Assembly: GCA_023379515.1 (NCBI GenBank)
Contig: JAMCQQ010000323.1
Location: 574-13,449 of the forward strand
Length of the DNA stretch: 12,876 nucleotides
Direction: 5' to 3'
From: Actinomycetota bacterium
Lineage (GTDB): Bacteria > Actinomycetota > Humimicrobiia > Humimicrobiales > Humimicrobiaceae
The notes below the pieces were generated by a model. It worked only from the letters and a program-made list of their open reading frames with translations. It was not told where the DNA came from and searched no databases. The first letter of the stretch is position 1. Each line of letters begins with the position of its first letter. Both the position numbers and the translations under genes were made by a program. Shown piece by piece: positions 1-6,768 of the stretch.

Positions 1-463
1 AACCTATCTCTTCTTCTGTTAATTGAGATTTTATTTTTTCTATTGTTGCTATGCTTCTAGACGAGTCTTTTAATACAAAGTGAATGTCGATTTTCCAAAC
101 AATGTCTTTAACGGCTTCATATCGTGAAACATCCTTTATATCATCGCCAAAATATTTCAATCCTAAATATATTCCTCTAGGTATTTTTCCTAAACCATCT
201 TCTTTTCTGTTGTCAGTAACTGTAAAATCGATTCTTCTGGAAGATTTCTTTATTAAAATCGCAGATATTTCGGCTATGTTTTGCTTATTAAGTTTATCAA
301 CTATGACCACTATGTCTATGTCCTTCCAAGTCATTAGTCTAAACGCAACACTTCCTACAATTTTTGGCTTTCCATGCTTAGACAATAATTCTATTAAATC
401 TAATTTTTCCAGAACCTTTCTTGCCCCTTTTTGCAATTCTTCTTCTTTCTTTAATAAATCCAT
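1..463 (-). CDS. Nucleotidyltransferase-fold protein, C-terminus cut by window edge
   Basis: An open frame reads from ATG at 463 down to base 1 without a stop, giving 154 codons. The visible protein starts MDLLKKEEELQKG. It carries the DNA polymerase beta-type nucleotidyltransferase signature: G37-S38, nine residues, then D48-I-D50, with a third candidate carboxylate at D79 in a beta-strand-like RRIDFTV. All three expected acidic ligands are therefore present and the enzyme may be active. Members of this superfamily transfer NMP groups to small molecules, RNA or proteins (antibiotic modifiers, MNT/MntA-type antitoxins and others). The substrate here cannot be told. No HEPN partner is visible, although one could lie beyond base 1. 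The start is supported by a -10 box six bases upstream. A plus-strand open frame at 84-488 is a shadow of this gene. The fold is likely; the function is unknown. Confidence 0.72.
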   Translation of the reverse strand, partial: MDLLKKEEELQKGARKVLEKLDLIELLSKHGKPKIVGSVAFRLMTWKDIDIVVIVDKLNKQNIAEISAILIKKSSRRIDFTVTDNRKEDGLGKIPRGIYLGLKYFGDDIKDVSRYEAVKDIVWKIDIHFVLKDSSRSIATIEKIKSQLTEEEIG

Positions 464-469
464 GACATT

Positions 470-475
470 ATTTTA
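470..475 (-). promoter_or_regulatory. -10 box of the nucleotidyltransferase gene, leaderless spacing
   Basis: On the minus strand TAAAAT is followed by six bases and then the ATG at 463. This would place +1 on the A of the start codon. There is no SD between them. Confidence 0.55.
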
Positions 476-631
476 TTCTTTTATTTAAAAAATATCAAAA
501 ATTTTTAAATTTTAGCTTCGGATTTTTATAAAATTTTAGCCTCAAAATGCAATTAAAAAATAAAAAAATATGTTTATGATTTTTATTGTATTGTCAATCT
601 AAATATATTACTTTGAAGCAATGAAAAAATC

Positions 632-660
632 TTGACAAATCAATAAAAATATTTCACGAT
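632..660 (+). promoter_or_regulatory. Candidate promoter of the micropeptide/structured RNA unit
   Basis: A perfect -35 TTGACA (632-637) is followed 17 bases later by a weak -10, CACGAT (655-660), which keeps the key A and final T. Transcription would start near 667 and give a leader of about 115 nt before the micro-ORF. This differs from the leaderless promoters elsewhere in the window. The weak -10 limits confidence. Confidence 0.42.
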
Positions 661-680
661 TAATTTAATTAACCTGCCTG

Positions 681-708
681 CTTAATAAAGAAATTATTTC
701 TTATTAAG
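681..708 (+). other. Stem-loop in the leader RNA
   Basis: CTTAATAA (681-688) plus GAAA (690-693) pairs with TTTC plus TTATTAAG (697-708). The stem has 12 base pairs with one bulged A at 689 and a three-base loop. There is no T-run after it, so it is not a terminator. Confidence 0.5.
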
Positions 709-726
709 AAACTGCCTTTTGCTGTT

Positions 727-740
727 CGGGGATTCCTCCG
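727..740 (+). other. GC-rich stem-loop in the leader RNA
   Basis: CGGGG (727-731) pairs with CTCCG (736-740), including one G-U pair, around an ATTC loop. It lies in a GC-rich patch (about 719-755) inside a strongly AT-rich spacer. TTCGG (725-729) could instead pair with the later CCGAG, so several folds compete. Confidence 0.4.
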
Positions 741-763
741 CTGCCGAGGGCTTGGTTAAAGAA

Positions 764-773
764 AAAGGGGGTG
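764..773 (+). promoter_or_regulatory. Strong Shine-Dalgarno before the poly-lysine micro-ORF
   Basis: AAAGGGGGTG differs from the ideal AAAGGAGGTG at one base and ends nine bases before the ATG at 783. No other gene in the window has an SD of comparable strength, so this site is the main support for translation of the 10-codon frame. Confidence 0.6.
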
Positions 774-782
774 ATCGTCAAA

Positions 783-815
783 ATGGCAAAGAAAAAAAAG
801 AAGAAGAAGAGATAG
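783..815 (+). CDS. Poly-lysine micropeptide MAKKKKKKKR
   Basis: ATG, GCA, seven Lys codons (AAG, AAA, AAA, then four AAG), AGA and TAG encode a 10-residue, highly basic peptide. Evidence for translation is the strong SD at 764-773 with workable spacing and the compact unit around it: a promoter upstream, and hairpins and an intrinsic terminator just after the stop. I do not recognise a family. It could be a leader peptide whose lysine tract slows ribosomes, a tiny ribosome- or RNA-binding peptide, or the open frame of an RNA whose function lies in its structure. An A8 run (792-799) could permit slippage. It precedes secA, but secA has its own promoter, so a regulatory link is conjecture. Confidence 0.5.
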   Translation: MAKKKKKKKR

Positions 816-816
816 G

Positions 817-855
817 TTGGTAAAGCGTAAAGCTTACCAATTGATCAGTTGGTAA
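817..855 (+). promoter_or_regulatory. Mutually exclusive hairpins after the micro-ORF
   Basis: Segment 1, TTGGTAA(A)GC at 817-826, pairs with segment 2, GCTTACCAA at 832-840. Segment 2 can instead pair with segment 3, TTGGTAA at 849-855. The arrangement resembles an attenuator. However, segment 3 shares only two bases (854-855) with the following terminator, so the 2:3 hairpin would leave 10 bp of terminator stem intact. Classical antitermination is therefore not shown. Confidence 0.45.
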
Positions 856-888
856 TCCCGCACCAATATTATGGTGCGGGATTTTTTT
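854..888 (+). terminator. Intrinsic terminator between the micropeptide unit and secA
   Basis: A perfect 12-bp stem, AATCCCGCACCA (854-865) with TGGTGCGGGATT (872-883), encloses a six-base loop and is followed by a run of seven T (882-888). It should stop transcription arriving from the micropeptide unit and so insulate secA, whose own -10 begins 14 bases further on. Confidence 0.9.
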
Positions 889-901
889 AAAGAGAGAATT
901 A

Positions 902-910
902 TGGTAAAAT
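902..910 (+). promoter_or_regulatory. Extended -10 promoter of secA, leaderless spacing
   Basis: TGGTAAAAT is an extended -10 (TGn plus TAAAAT). It ends six bases before the secA ATG at 917, putting +1 on the start codon. The sequence between has no usable SD. Confidence 0.6.
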
Positions 911-916
911 TAAGGG

Positions 917-3634
917 ATGAAATTCCCCTTTATAAGTAAGTTTTTTGATTCTAATGAAAAAGAGATTCAAAAACTTAAGCCGATTGTTCTGGAAATAAAT
1001 TCTTTTGAGGAAAAAATAAAAAAATTTAAAGACAAAGATTTTTCGAAAAAAACCTTAGAGCTTAAAGAAAGGATAAAAAACGGGGAATCTTTGGATTTAA
1101 TTTTGCCCGAGGCATTCGCCCTTGCTCGCGAAGCCGCAAGAAGAACAATAGGTCAACGCCATTTTGACGTTCAATTAATGGCTGGTATAACATTGGCGAA
1201 CGGAAAAATCGTCGAGCAAAAAACTGGAGAAGGAAAAACTTTATCTGCTGTCCCCGCACTTTACTTAAACAGTTTAACCGGAAAAAGTGTCCACCTGGTT
1301 ACTGTCAATGATTATTTGGCAAGAAGGGATGCTGGTTGGATGGGACAGGTTTTTAATTTACTCGGTGTTTCGGTTTCTTCGATTATCAGTGAGCAATCGT
1401 TTTTATTCGACCCGAATCATAAAGAAAAAAGCGCTTGGGATTTTAGGCTTTTGCATTTAAGACCGATTACGCGGAAAGAAGCGTATAAAGCAGATATTGT
1501 TTACGGAATAAATTCGGAATTCGGTTTTGACTACCTTCGTGATAATATGGCGCCTAATATTTCTCAAGTTGTTCAGCGCGGGTTTTATTACGCGATCGTC
1601 GATGAGGTTGATTCGGTGTTAATCGATGAAGCAAGAACTCCGCATATAATTTCTGCGCCGGAAGAAGAGCCGACGCAAAAATATGTTGAATACGCAAATT
1701 TGGTCAGAAAACTTACTCCGGATATTGATTATAAAATCGACGAAAAATTAAGAACAGCGCATTTAACAGAACACGGAATTTTAAAAATCGAAAAAATGTA
1801 CGGGATCCAAAACATTTACGAAAAAGATTTTGACACAGTCTATCATTTGGAGGCATCGCTTAAGGCGATGACCTTGTTCACAAAAGAAAAAGATTATATC
1901 GTTAAAGACGATCAGGTTATTTTAGTGGATGAATTTACGGGAAGACTTATGGAGGGGCGAAGACTTTCCGAAGGTCTTCATCAGGCGATCGAAGCAAAAG
2001 AAGGAGTTACGATTCAGCGCGAGTCAAAAACTTTGGCGACAGTTTCGCTGCAAAATTATTTCCGCATGTACGAAAAGTTGGCGGGAATGACCGGAACTGC
2101 GGTTACAGAAGCAGAAGAATTCCATAAAATTTATAAACTCGACGTTGTTGTTATTCCGACAAATAAGACGATGATAAGAAAGGATGAATCGGATGCGATT
2201 TATAAAACCGGGCGGGCGAAACTTTCGGCTGTTGCTTCCGACATAGAAGAAGCGTATAAAAAAGGCCAGCCTGTGTTAATCGGAACTACGTCGATCAATA
2301 AAAATGAAATAATTTCTGAGCTTTTAAGACGACGCGGAATAAAACACGAAGTTTTAAATGCTAAAAATCATCTTCGGGAGGCAGAGATTATCGCTGCGGC
2401 GGGAAAGAAAGGGGCCGTAACCGTTGCGACAAACATGGCTGGACGCGGTGTCGATATTATTTTAGGTGGGGACAGTCCTAAATCTGAAGACGGAACAGAA
2501 AAACGGGAAACAGAGGAATGGAAGAAATGGGAGAAAAAACACAATGAAGTAAAAAGTCTTGGTGGGCTTTACGTTATCGGAACAGAGCGTCATGAATCGC
2601 GGCGGATCGATAACCAGCTTAGGGGAAGGTCGGGAAGACAAGGAGATCCTGGAAAGTCGCGATTTTTTGTGGGACTCGACGACGAGATTATGCGGCTTTT
2701 TGGCGGAGATAAAATCGCAGGGCTTATGACGCGGTTTAATATGCCCGAGGACGTACCTTTGCAACATCCAATTGTTTCACGCGCAATCGAACAGGCCCAA
2801 GTTAAAGTCGAAGGATTTAATTTTGATATCAGAAAACATTTAGTTGAATACGATGATGTTTTAAACAAACAAAGGGAAATTATTTACAAAAATAGAAGAG
2901 AAATTCTCGAAGCCGGGGAAAATGAAAAAGATCCAGTATTAAAAAATGAGATATTAGAAAAAGCTTCTGGTTCGATCGCAAACATAGTTAATATTCAAAG
3001 TGCGGAATCGATCCAAGAAAACCAGGAACCATTGCCAGAAAAGATCGTAGAAGAATTCTCGACAATTATTCCTTTTGACCAAAATTCTCAAATTCAACTC
3101 ACAAAACAAATGGAACAAACGTCGAGTATCGAAGGTAGAATCGGATTTTTAACGACTATCGCAAAAGATATTTATGAAAAACGCGAAGAACAATTAGGAA
3201 AAGAAGTAATGCGGGAGGTTGAACGGTTTGTGATGTTGTCGGTTATAGATAATTTGTGGACAGACCATTTGGACGCGATCGAAAATTTGCGACAGGGAAT
3301 TGGTCTTCGGGGATATGGTCAGCGTGATCCGCTTGTTGAATATAAAAATGAAGCATTTAAAATGTTTGATCAATTAATTAGTACGATCGACGACGAAATA
3401 GTCCATAGAATTTACAAAATTCAAGTCCAACAAGCGCCGCATGTTGAAGCTCCAAAGAATGTTATTACAAAAGCCGCGGGCGAGTCGGATGATCAACCGC
3501 AAAAACAAAAGCCGGTTGTGAACAATAGATCATCAATAAATGATCAATCCGGTCAAAAACACAAACTCGGCCGCAATGACCCGTGTTGGTGTGGAAGTGG
3601 AAAGAAGTACAAGAAGTGTCATTATCCAAATTAA
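917..3634 (+). CDS. secA: Preprotein translocase ATPase SecA
   Basis: SecA is the ATPase motor that pushes unfolded preproteins through SecYEG at the inner face of the cytoplasmic membrane. The 905-residue protein is full length for the family. It shows Walker A TGEGKT (103-108), the DEAD-type Walker B DEVD (229-232) followed by SVLIDEARTP, the motor motif TNMAGRGVDI (505-514), and GTERHESRRIDNQLRGRSGR (555-574) with its arginine-finger region. It ends in an SEC-C zinc site (C890, C892, C901, H902), which in the family binds SecB or ribosomes and phospholipids. The region around 690-760 is low in recognisable motifs. The start MKFPFISKFF fits known SecA N-termini and the -10 box six bases upstream. 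The gene stands alone, with a terminator upstream and a convergent gene starting seven bases after its stop. Confidence 0.97.
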   Translation: MKFPFISKFFDSNEKEIQKLKPIVLEINSFEEKIKKFKDKDFSKKTLELKERIKNGESLDLILPEAFALAREAARRTIGQRHFDVQLMAGITLANGKIVEQKTGEGKTLSAVPALYLNSLTGKSVHLVTVNDYLARRDAGWMGQVFNLLGVSVSSIISEQSFLFDPNHKEKSAWDFRLLHLRPITRKEAYKADIVYGINSEFGFDYLRDNMAPNISQVVQRGFYYAIVDEVDSVLIDEARTPHIISAPEEEPTQKYVEYANLVRKLTPDIDYKIDEKLRTAHLTEHGILKIEKMYGIQNIYEKDFDTVYHLEASLKAMTLFTKEKDYIVKDDQVILVDEFTGRLMEGRRLSEGLHQAIEAKEGVTIQRESKTLATVSLQNYFRMYEKLAGMTGTAVTEAEEFHKIYKLDVVVIPTNKTMIRKDESDAIYKTGRAKLSAVASDIEEAYKKGQPVLIGTTSINKNEIISELLRRRGIKHEVLNAKNHLREAEIIAAAGKKGAVTVATNMAGRGVDIILGGDSPKSEDGTEKRETEEWKKWEKKHNEVKSLGGLYVIGTERHESRRIDNQLRGRSGRQGDPGKSRFFVGLDDEIMRLFGGDKIAGLMTRFNMPEDVPLQHPIVSRAIEQAQVKVEGFNFDIRKHLVEYDDVLNKQREIIYKNRREILEAGENEKDPVLKNEILEKASGSIANIVNIQSAESIQENQEPLPEKIVEEFSTIIPFDQNSQIQLTKQMEQTSSIEGRIGFLTTIAKDIYEKREEQLGKEVMREVERFVMLSVIDNLWTDHLDAIENLRQGIGLRGYGQRDPLVEYKNEAFKMFDQLISTIDDEIVHRIYKIQVQQAPHVEAPKNVITKAAGESDDQPQKQKPVVNNRSSINDQSGQKHKLGRNDPCWCGSGKKYKKCHYPN

Positions 3635-3641
3635 TTCTAAA

Positions 3642-4103
3642 CTATGTCCATTCTATTCTACCACCTAACTCATAAAAATCATTTAAAGTAACACTCACTT
3701 TTTCCGTCGGTTTTACTGGCTTATGGCTTTTGTATTGTTCTCCATGTTGTTCGTCAAATGGTTCTTTTGGTAAAACATAAACTGTTCCTGTGGTTTTTTC
3801 GATTAATTCCCTATCTTTAATCGGAATTTTTGCAGTAACTATACCATTTTCAACATCAGTAGACCATTCAGTGTGCCCTCCATAAATTCCAAAAATTGTA
3901 GTCCATGCGATATTGTCTGTTGCGAAAACAGCAGTATCTGTATTTCGGGGAGTTTTAGGGTCATATGTGCTTTTTGGTTCAAGAGTATCTATAGAATTAT
4001 TACTCGAACCATGAAACAGGAATCCCCTTTTCTTAAATTGTTCTAAGCGTTGTGCTGGAGTTTCGGGATTTTTCTTTTCCACCTCGGCAACAGCTTCTTC
4101 CAT
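3642..4103 (-). CDS. Unknown protein with ADP-ribosyltransferase-like HGS motif
   Basis: I do not recognise this 153-residue protein with certainty. A charged N-terminal helix (1-27) leads into GFLFHGSSNNSIDTLEP (27-43), then AVFATDN (58-64) and an aromatic stretch, IAWTTIFGIYGG (65-76). A His-Gly-Ser beta-strand, a 'leads to L-x-P' segment and a later V-F/Y-A-T strand occur in the ADP-ribosyltransferase-fold group (Arr-like, KptA-like and related small enzymes). This is a resemblance by eye only. No Arg-Ser-Glu or His-Tyr-Glu triad is clearly completed, so the protein could be inactive or a different fold. There are no signal peptide or membrane segments. The gene is convergent with secA and divergent from the ABC exporter. 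Its -10 box gives leaderless spacing. Confidence 0.75.
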   Translation of the reverse strand: MEEAVAEVEKKNPETPAQRLEQFKKRGFLFHGSSNNSIDTLEPKSTYDPKTPRNTDTAVFATDNIAWTTIFGIYGGHTEWSTDVENGIVTAKIPIKDRELIEKTTGTVYVLPKEPFDEQHGEQYKSHKPVKPTEKVSVTLNDFYELGGRIEWT

Positions 4104-4109
4104 AAAACA

Positions 4110-4115
4110 ATTATA
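4110..4115 (-). promoter_or_regulatory. -10 box of the HGS-motif gene, leaderless spacing
   Basis: A perfect TATAAT on the minus strand ends six bases before the ATG at 4103. The preceding bases are not TG, so it is not an extended -10. Confidence 0.6.
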
Positions 4116-4194
4116 TTACTAAGTGTTTAAATTTAAAATAAGGGCTTGATAGTTTTGCTGAGGTATCTTTTTAATGTTATAGAAGAAAATTAAT

Positions 4195-4203
4195 TGGTAT
4201 ACT
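4195..4203 (+). promoter_or_regulatory. Extended -10 promoter of the ABC exporter, leaderless spacing
   Basis: TGGTATACT (TGn plus TATACT) ends six bases before the ATG at 4210. It shares a 106-bp divergent spacer with the promoter of the HGS-motif gene. Confidence 0.6.
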
Positions 4204-4209
4204 GGTGTT

Positions 4210-5991
4210 ATGAGAAAAACTCTAAGTTATGGATTCAAAGCATTGAATCTAGCATGGCAAGCTAACGGATTTTATTCGATTTTAGCTATTTTCAGTAACT
4301 TGTACGAAAGCACTCTCTATCCTCTTATTCAAGTTCTCCTTTTAGCAAAGCTTCTCGACTTATTGGGGCAAGTAAAAAACTTAACCTTCTTAGATATAGG
4401 GTGGATTGTAACTATTTATTTGTTGGCCTCACTCGTAAAGCTAGGTTTAAAAAGTTTTCTTGACGTTAGAGAAGCATTTTTACAAACTCAACAGGAGGGT
4501 TTTATTGACCTTCAAGTAAGTAAGAAGCTTACCGAACTAGACCCAGCCACATTTGAAAAACCGGAGTTTCAAAGTCTTATAGCTCAACTTGAAGGAGTAA
4601 AAGGAACTTTACAAATGCACTTATTAAGGTTTACTGGTCTTATTGATGCAGTTTTCAAATTCATAACCGCAGCAATTGTTGTATCGGTAACTTTCCCGCT
4701 CTTTGCTCCATTAATTATTATCGCAACGATTCCATCATACATAGTATCGGATAGATTCAGAAAAAAGACTTGGCCGTTTTATGTGGAGAAGAAATCGATG
4801 GTTACGAGAGTCACCCAGTATATAAAAAACTTATTATCCTCAGACTCAACATCCAAAGAAGCGATAATCTTTCAAACCGGACCAGTTTTGCTAAGCAAAA
4901 TAAAGAAGGAACAAAAATCTTACTATTCAGAATTCGCAAAAGCTAATGATCCGTGGATAATAAAAATCTTATTAGCCAGAATTTTACAGTTTGGTGTTTT
5001 TGCTTATACACAATACTTGAACATATCGAAAGTGCTACAGGGGACTTTGCAAATTGGTCAATTTACTCTTGTTTTTCAACAATCTTTAGCTCTTACATTC
5101 AGCGCTGAAGAAATTCTAAATCACTATTCCAGCATTGCAGCTCGTAATAAATATCTTGATAAATTTTTTGACTTCTTGGATACAAAAAAAGTCATTACTT
5201 CACCTTCTAAATCGGTGGCTATTCCAAACAAACCAGGACCCCCAATTATAGAATTCAAAGATGTAGCCTTTAAATATCCTGGCACTGATAGAGAAATTTT
5301 AAAAAACTTCAACTTAACTATTCAAAGTGGTGAGAAAGTTGCCTTAGTAGGAGAAAATGGAGCCGGTAAAACGACTTTAATAAAATTACTGCTCCGTTTC
5401 TACGATGTTACTGAAGGCGAAATATTGATTAATGGGGTCAATATAAAAGATGTAGACCTTGATGAATGGCATAAGCATATTGGAGCGTTATTTCAAGATT
5501 TTATTAAGTATCAATTTACCTTTAAAGAAAATGTTTATTTCGGGGATTTAACAAAGAAGCAGGAAGAAGAACTTTTAAAAGAAGCAATCGAGAAATCTGG
5601 AGCGGATAAATATTTGGACACTTTACCAGATAAATATGACCAAGTTGTGGGTAAAATGTTCGAGAAAGGAATTGATTTATCGGGTGGACAATGGCAAAAG
5701 TTAGCATTAGCAAGAGCATTTTTCCGTAATGCACCAATACTCATTCTTGATGAACCGACAAGTGCGATAGATGCTAAGGCTGAATATGAAATTTTCCAAA
5801 AAGTGCAATCTCTTCAAAAAGACAAAACGGTAATTATAATCTCTCATCGTTTTTCAACGGTCCGTAATGCAGACAGAATTTTTGTAATCGACGATGGTCA
5901 TATTATTGAAGAAGGAAATCATGAAAAATTAATGAAAGCAAAGGGATTATATGCTGAACTATTCAATATACAAGCGCAAGGGTATAAATAA
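4210..5991 (+). CDS. ABC exporter, fused permease and ATPase half-transporter
   Basis: This 593-residue protein has the membrane-domain-then-ATPase order of type IV ABC exporters, which work as homo- or heterodimers in the cytoplasmic membrane. Hydrophobic segments lie at roughly 21-52, 60-84, 143-180 and 250-300. The ATPase domain (about 345-590) is complete: Walker A GENGAGKTT (381-389), Q-loop Q429, signature LSGGQ (490-494), Walker B ILILDE (510-515) with catalytic E515, and switch His546. With all catalytic residues present it should be active. A lone gene suggests a homodimer. The substrate cannot be read from sequence; relatives export lipids, peptides or drugs. No peptidase C39 domain is present at the N-terminus. 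No operon partner follows on this strand, and the next genes lie on the opposite strand. Confidence 0.93.
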   Translation: MRKTLSYGFKALNLAWQANGFYSILAIFSNLYESTLYPLIQVLLLAKLLDLLGQVKNLTFLDIGWIVTIYLLASLVKLGLKSFLDVREAFLQTQQEGFIDLQVSKKLTELDPATFEKPEFQSLIAQLEGVKGTLQMHLLRFTGLIDAVFKFITAAIVVSVTFPLFAPLIIIATIPSYIVSDRFRKKTWPFYVEKKSMVTRVTQYIKNLLSSDSTSKEAIIFQTGPVLLSKIKKEQKSYYSEFAKANDPWIIKILLARILQFGVFAYTQYLNISKVLQGTLQIGQFTLVFQQSLALTFSAEEILNHYSSIAARNKYLDKFFDFLDTKKVITSPSKSVAIPNKPGPPIIEFKDVAFKYPGTDREILKNFNLTIQSGEKVALVGENGAGKTTLIKLLLRFYDVTEGEILINGVNIKDVDLDEWHKHIGALFQDFIKYQFTFKENVYFGDLTKKQEEELLKEAIEKSGADKYLDTLPDKYDQVVGKMFEKGIDLSGGQWQKLALARAFFRNAPILILDEPTSAIDAKAEYEIFQKVQSLQKDKTVIIISHRFSTVRNADRIFVIDDGHIIEEGNHEKLMKAKGLYAELFNIQAQGYK

Positions 5992-6022
5992 GCAATATAG
6001 TCCCCTATTTGACTAGTATTTC

Positions 6023-6040
6023 AAAAAAATGCCACTGGCA
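6023..6040 (-). terminator. Weak intrinsic terminator after the DUF5674 pair
   Basis: Reading the minus strand, TGCC-AGT-GGCA (6040-6030) is followed directly by seven T (6029-6023). The stem has only four base pairs. Its place ten bases after the stop codon of the second gene supports it. Confidence 0.4.
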
Positions 6041-6049
6041 GAATTAAGA

Positions 6050-6358
6050 TTATTTTAGAAGTTTTGCGCGATGGGTGAGGATATTTCCCCAAGTCATCAT
6101 TTTTTCTGCCCACGCCAATTCATCTTTGGGTCCTTGTTTTCCTTCTTTTTCGAGTTGCCTGTAATCATTTATAAAATGATTAAAAGTTTTTTTAAAATTA
6201 TCAGAAAAGATAGACTGCTTTAAAGATTTTAAATAATCAGAAGTTTGAGCGAGGAATATTATTATTCTTTTTTGTTTCAATTTATAATCATCTGCCGCCC
6301 AGTTGCCGATTCGGTTTAAATTCATCGCGATGTCCATAATTTTATCTTTATTATTCAT
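6050..6358 (-). CDS. Small helical protein of unknown function
   Basis: I do not recognise this 102-residue protein. It has no membrane segment, signal peptide or catalytic motif. The sequence looks almost all alpha-helical. It begins MNNKDKIMDIAMNLNRIGNW, and W19 plus a later WAEKMMTWGN (83-92) are its most distinctive parts. It contains no cysteine. Its ATG overlaps the TGA of the DUF5674 gene (ATGA, 6358-6355), so it is probably translated by coupling; no SD is present. The overlap suggests that the two products are made together and may act together, which is inference from position only. Confidence 0.8.
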   Translation of the reverse strand: MNNKDKIMDIAMNLNRIGNWAADDYKLKQKRIIIFLAQTSDYLKSLKQSIFSDNFKKTFNHFINDYRQLEKEGKQGPKDELAWAEKMMTWGNILTHRAKLLK

Positions 6359-6684
6359 AACAATAATTTTTTAACTATTTTATCAAACTTTTTTCTGATT
6401 CTCTCTGACAAAATATCGCGACTCGGATTATTTTGATTCGGACGCAAATTTATAATCGAATTATAATCAATTTCTTTTGTCTCCAAATCAAATCCTCCGC
6501 CCCAAAGATTTTCTTGTTTTGATCCTTCTCTAAGAAGTTTTTGTTCGCCATCAAAATGACGTTCTCCTCCGCCTGTTAAAATCCCCTTTTCAACATCGAC
6601 CACAACCTTAATGTAACCCTCAAAGTCCTCGGCTATTTTTTGCACATCTTTTTTAGTCGCTCTTTTTTTAATAATCAGAAGCAT
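6355..6684 (-). CDS. DUF5674 family protein
   Basis: This 109-residue protein matches what I recall of DUF5674, a family of unknown function frequent in candidate-phyla bacteria. Typical blocks are GILTGGGERHFDGEQ (34-48), GSKQENLWGGGFD (54-66) and INLRPNQNNPS (78-88), followed by a basic C-terminal helix. The dense conserved Gly, His, Asp, Glu and Gln residues suggest a binding or catalytic site, but no reaction is established. It is the first gene of a two-gene unit and overlaps the next by ATGA. Its ATG lies six bases after a perfect TATAAT, which supports this start and a leaderless transcript. The family assignment is from memory of its motifs. Confidence 0.85.
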   Translation of the reverse strand: MLLIIKKRATKKDVQKIAEDFEGYIKVVVDVEKGILTGGGERHFDGEQKLLREGSKQENLWGGGFDLETKEIDYNSIINLRPNQNNPSRDILSERIRKKFDKIVKKLLL

Positions 6685-6690
6685 GCTTGC

Positions 6691-6696
6691 ATTATA
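6691..6696 (-). promoter_or_regulatory. -10 box of the DUF5674 unit, leaderless spacing
   Basis: A perfect TATAAT on the minus strand ends six bases before the ATG at 6684. No SD fits between the box and the start codon. Confidence 0.6.
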
Positions 6697-6751
6697 CTAA
6701 ATTTAAATACCAAAAATTTTACTGGAATCTTTCAGCTGGTTTTCAGGTTTC

Positions 6752-6760
6752 TGCTATAAT
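6752..6760 (+). promoter_or_regulatory. Extended -10 promoter of the 30-codon micro-ORF
   Basis: TGCTATAAT is an ideal extended -10. It ends eight bases before the ATG at 6769, so the transcript would be leaderless or carry one or two extra bases. Confidence 0.6.
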
Positions 6761-6768
6761 ATACGGCC

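Noticed and set aside
84..488. Plus-strand open frame of 134 codons near the left edge
   Set aside because: It is antisense to the minus-strand nucleotidyltransferase frame, which has a clear GS-x9-DxD motif and a promoter; the plus-strand translation is Ser/Phe-rich and resembles no protein.
507..540. Direct repeat AAATTTTAGC (507-516 and 531-540)
   Set aside because: Ten bases in very AT-rich DNA with only two copies; no mobile element, CRISPR or operator context.
592..597. Minus-strand TTGACA as -35 of the nucleotidyltransferase gene
   Set aside because: No acceptable -10 lies 16-18 bases downstream, whereas a good -10 sits next to the gene at 470-475.
816..888. tRNA-like or tmRNA 3' end suggested by CCGCACCA at 858-865
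   Set aside because: No TTCGA-type T-loop, acceptor partner or tmRNA 5' domain is present; the bases are one arm of the terminator stem.
2462..2868. Minus-strand open frames inside secA
   Set aside because: They are antisense shadows of a strongly conserved coding region and have no start signals or recognisable motifs.
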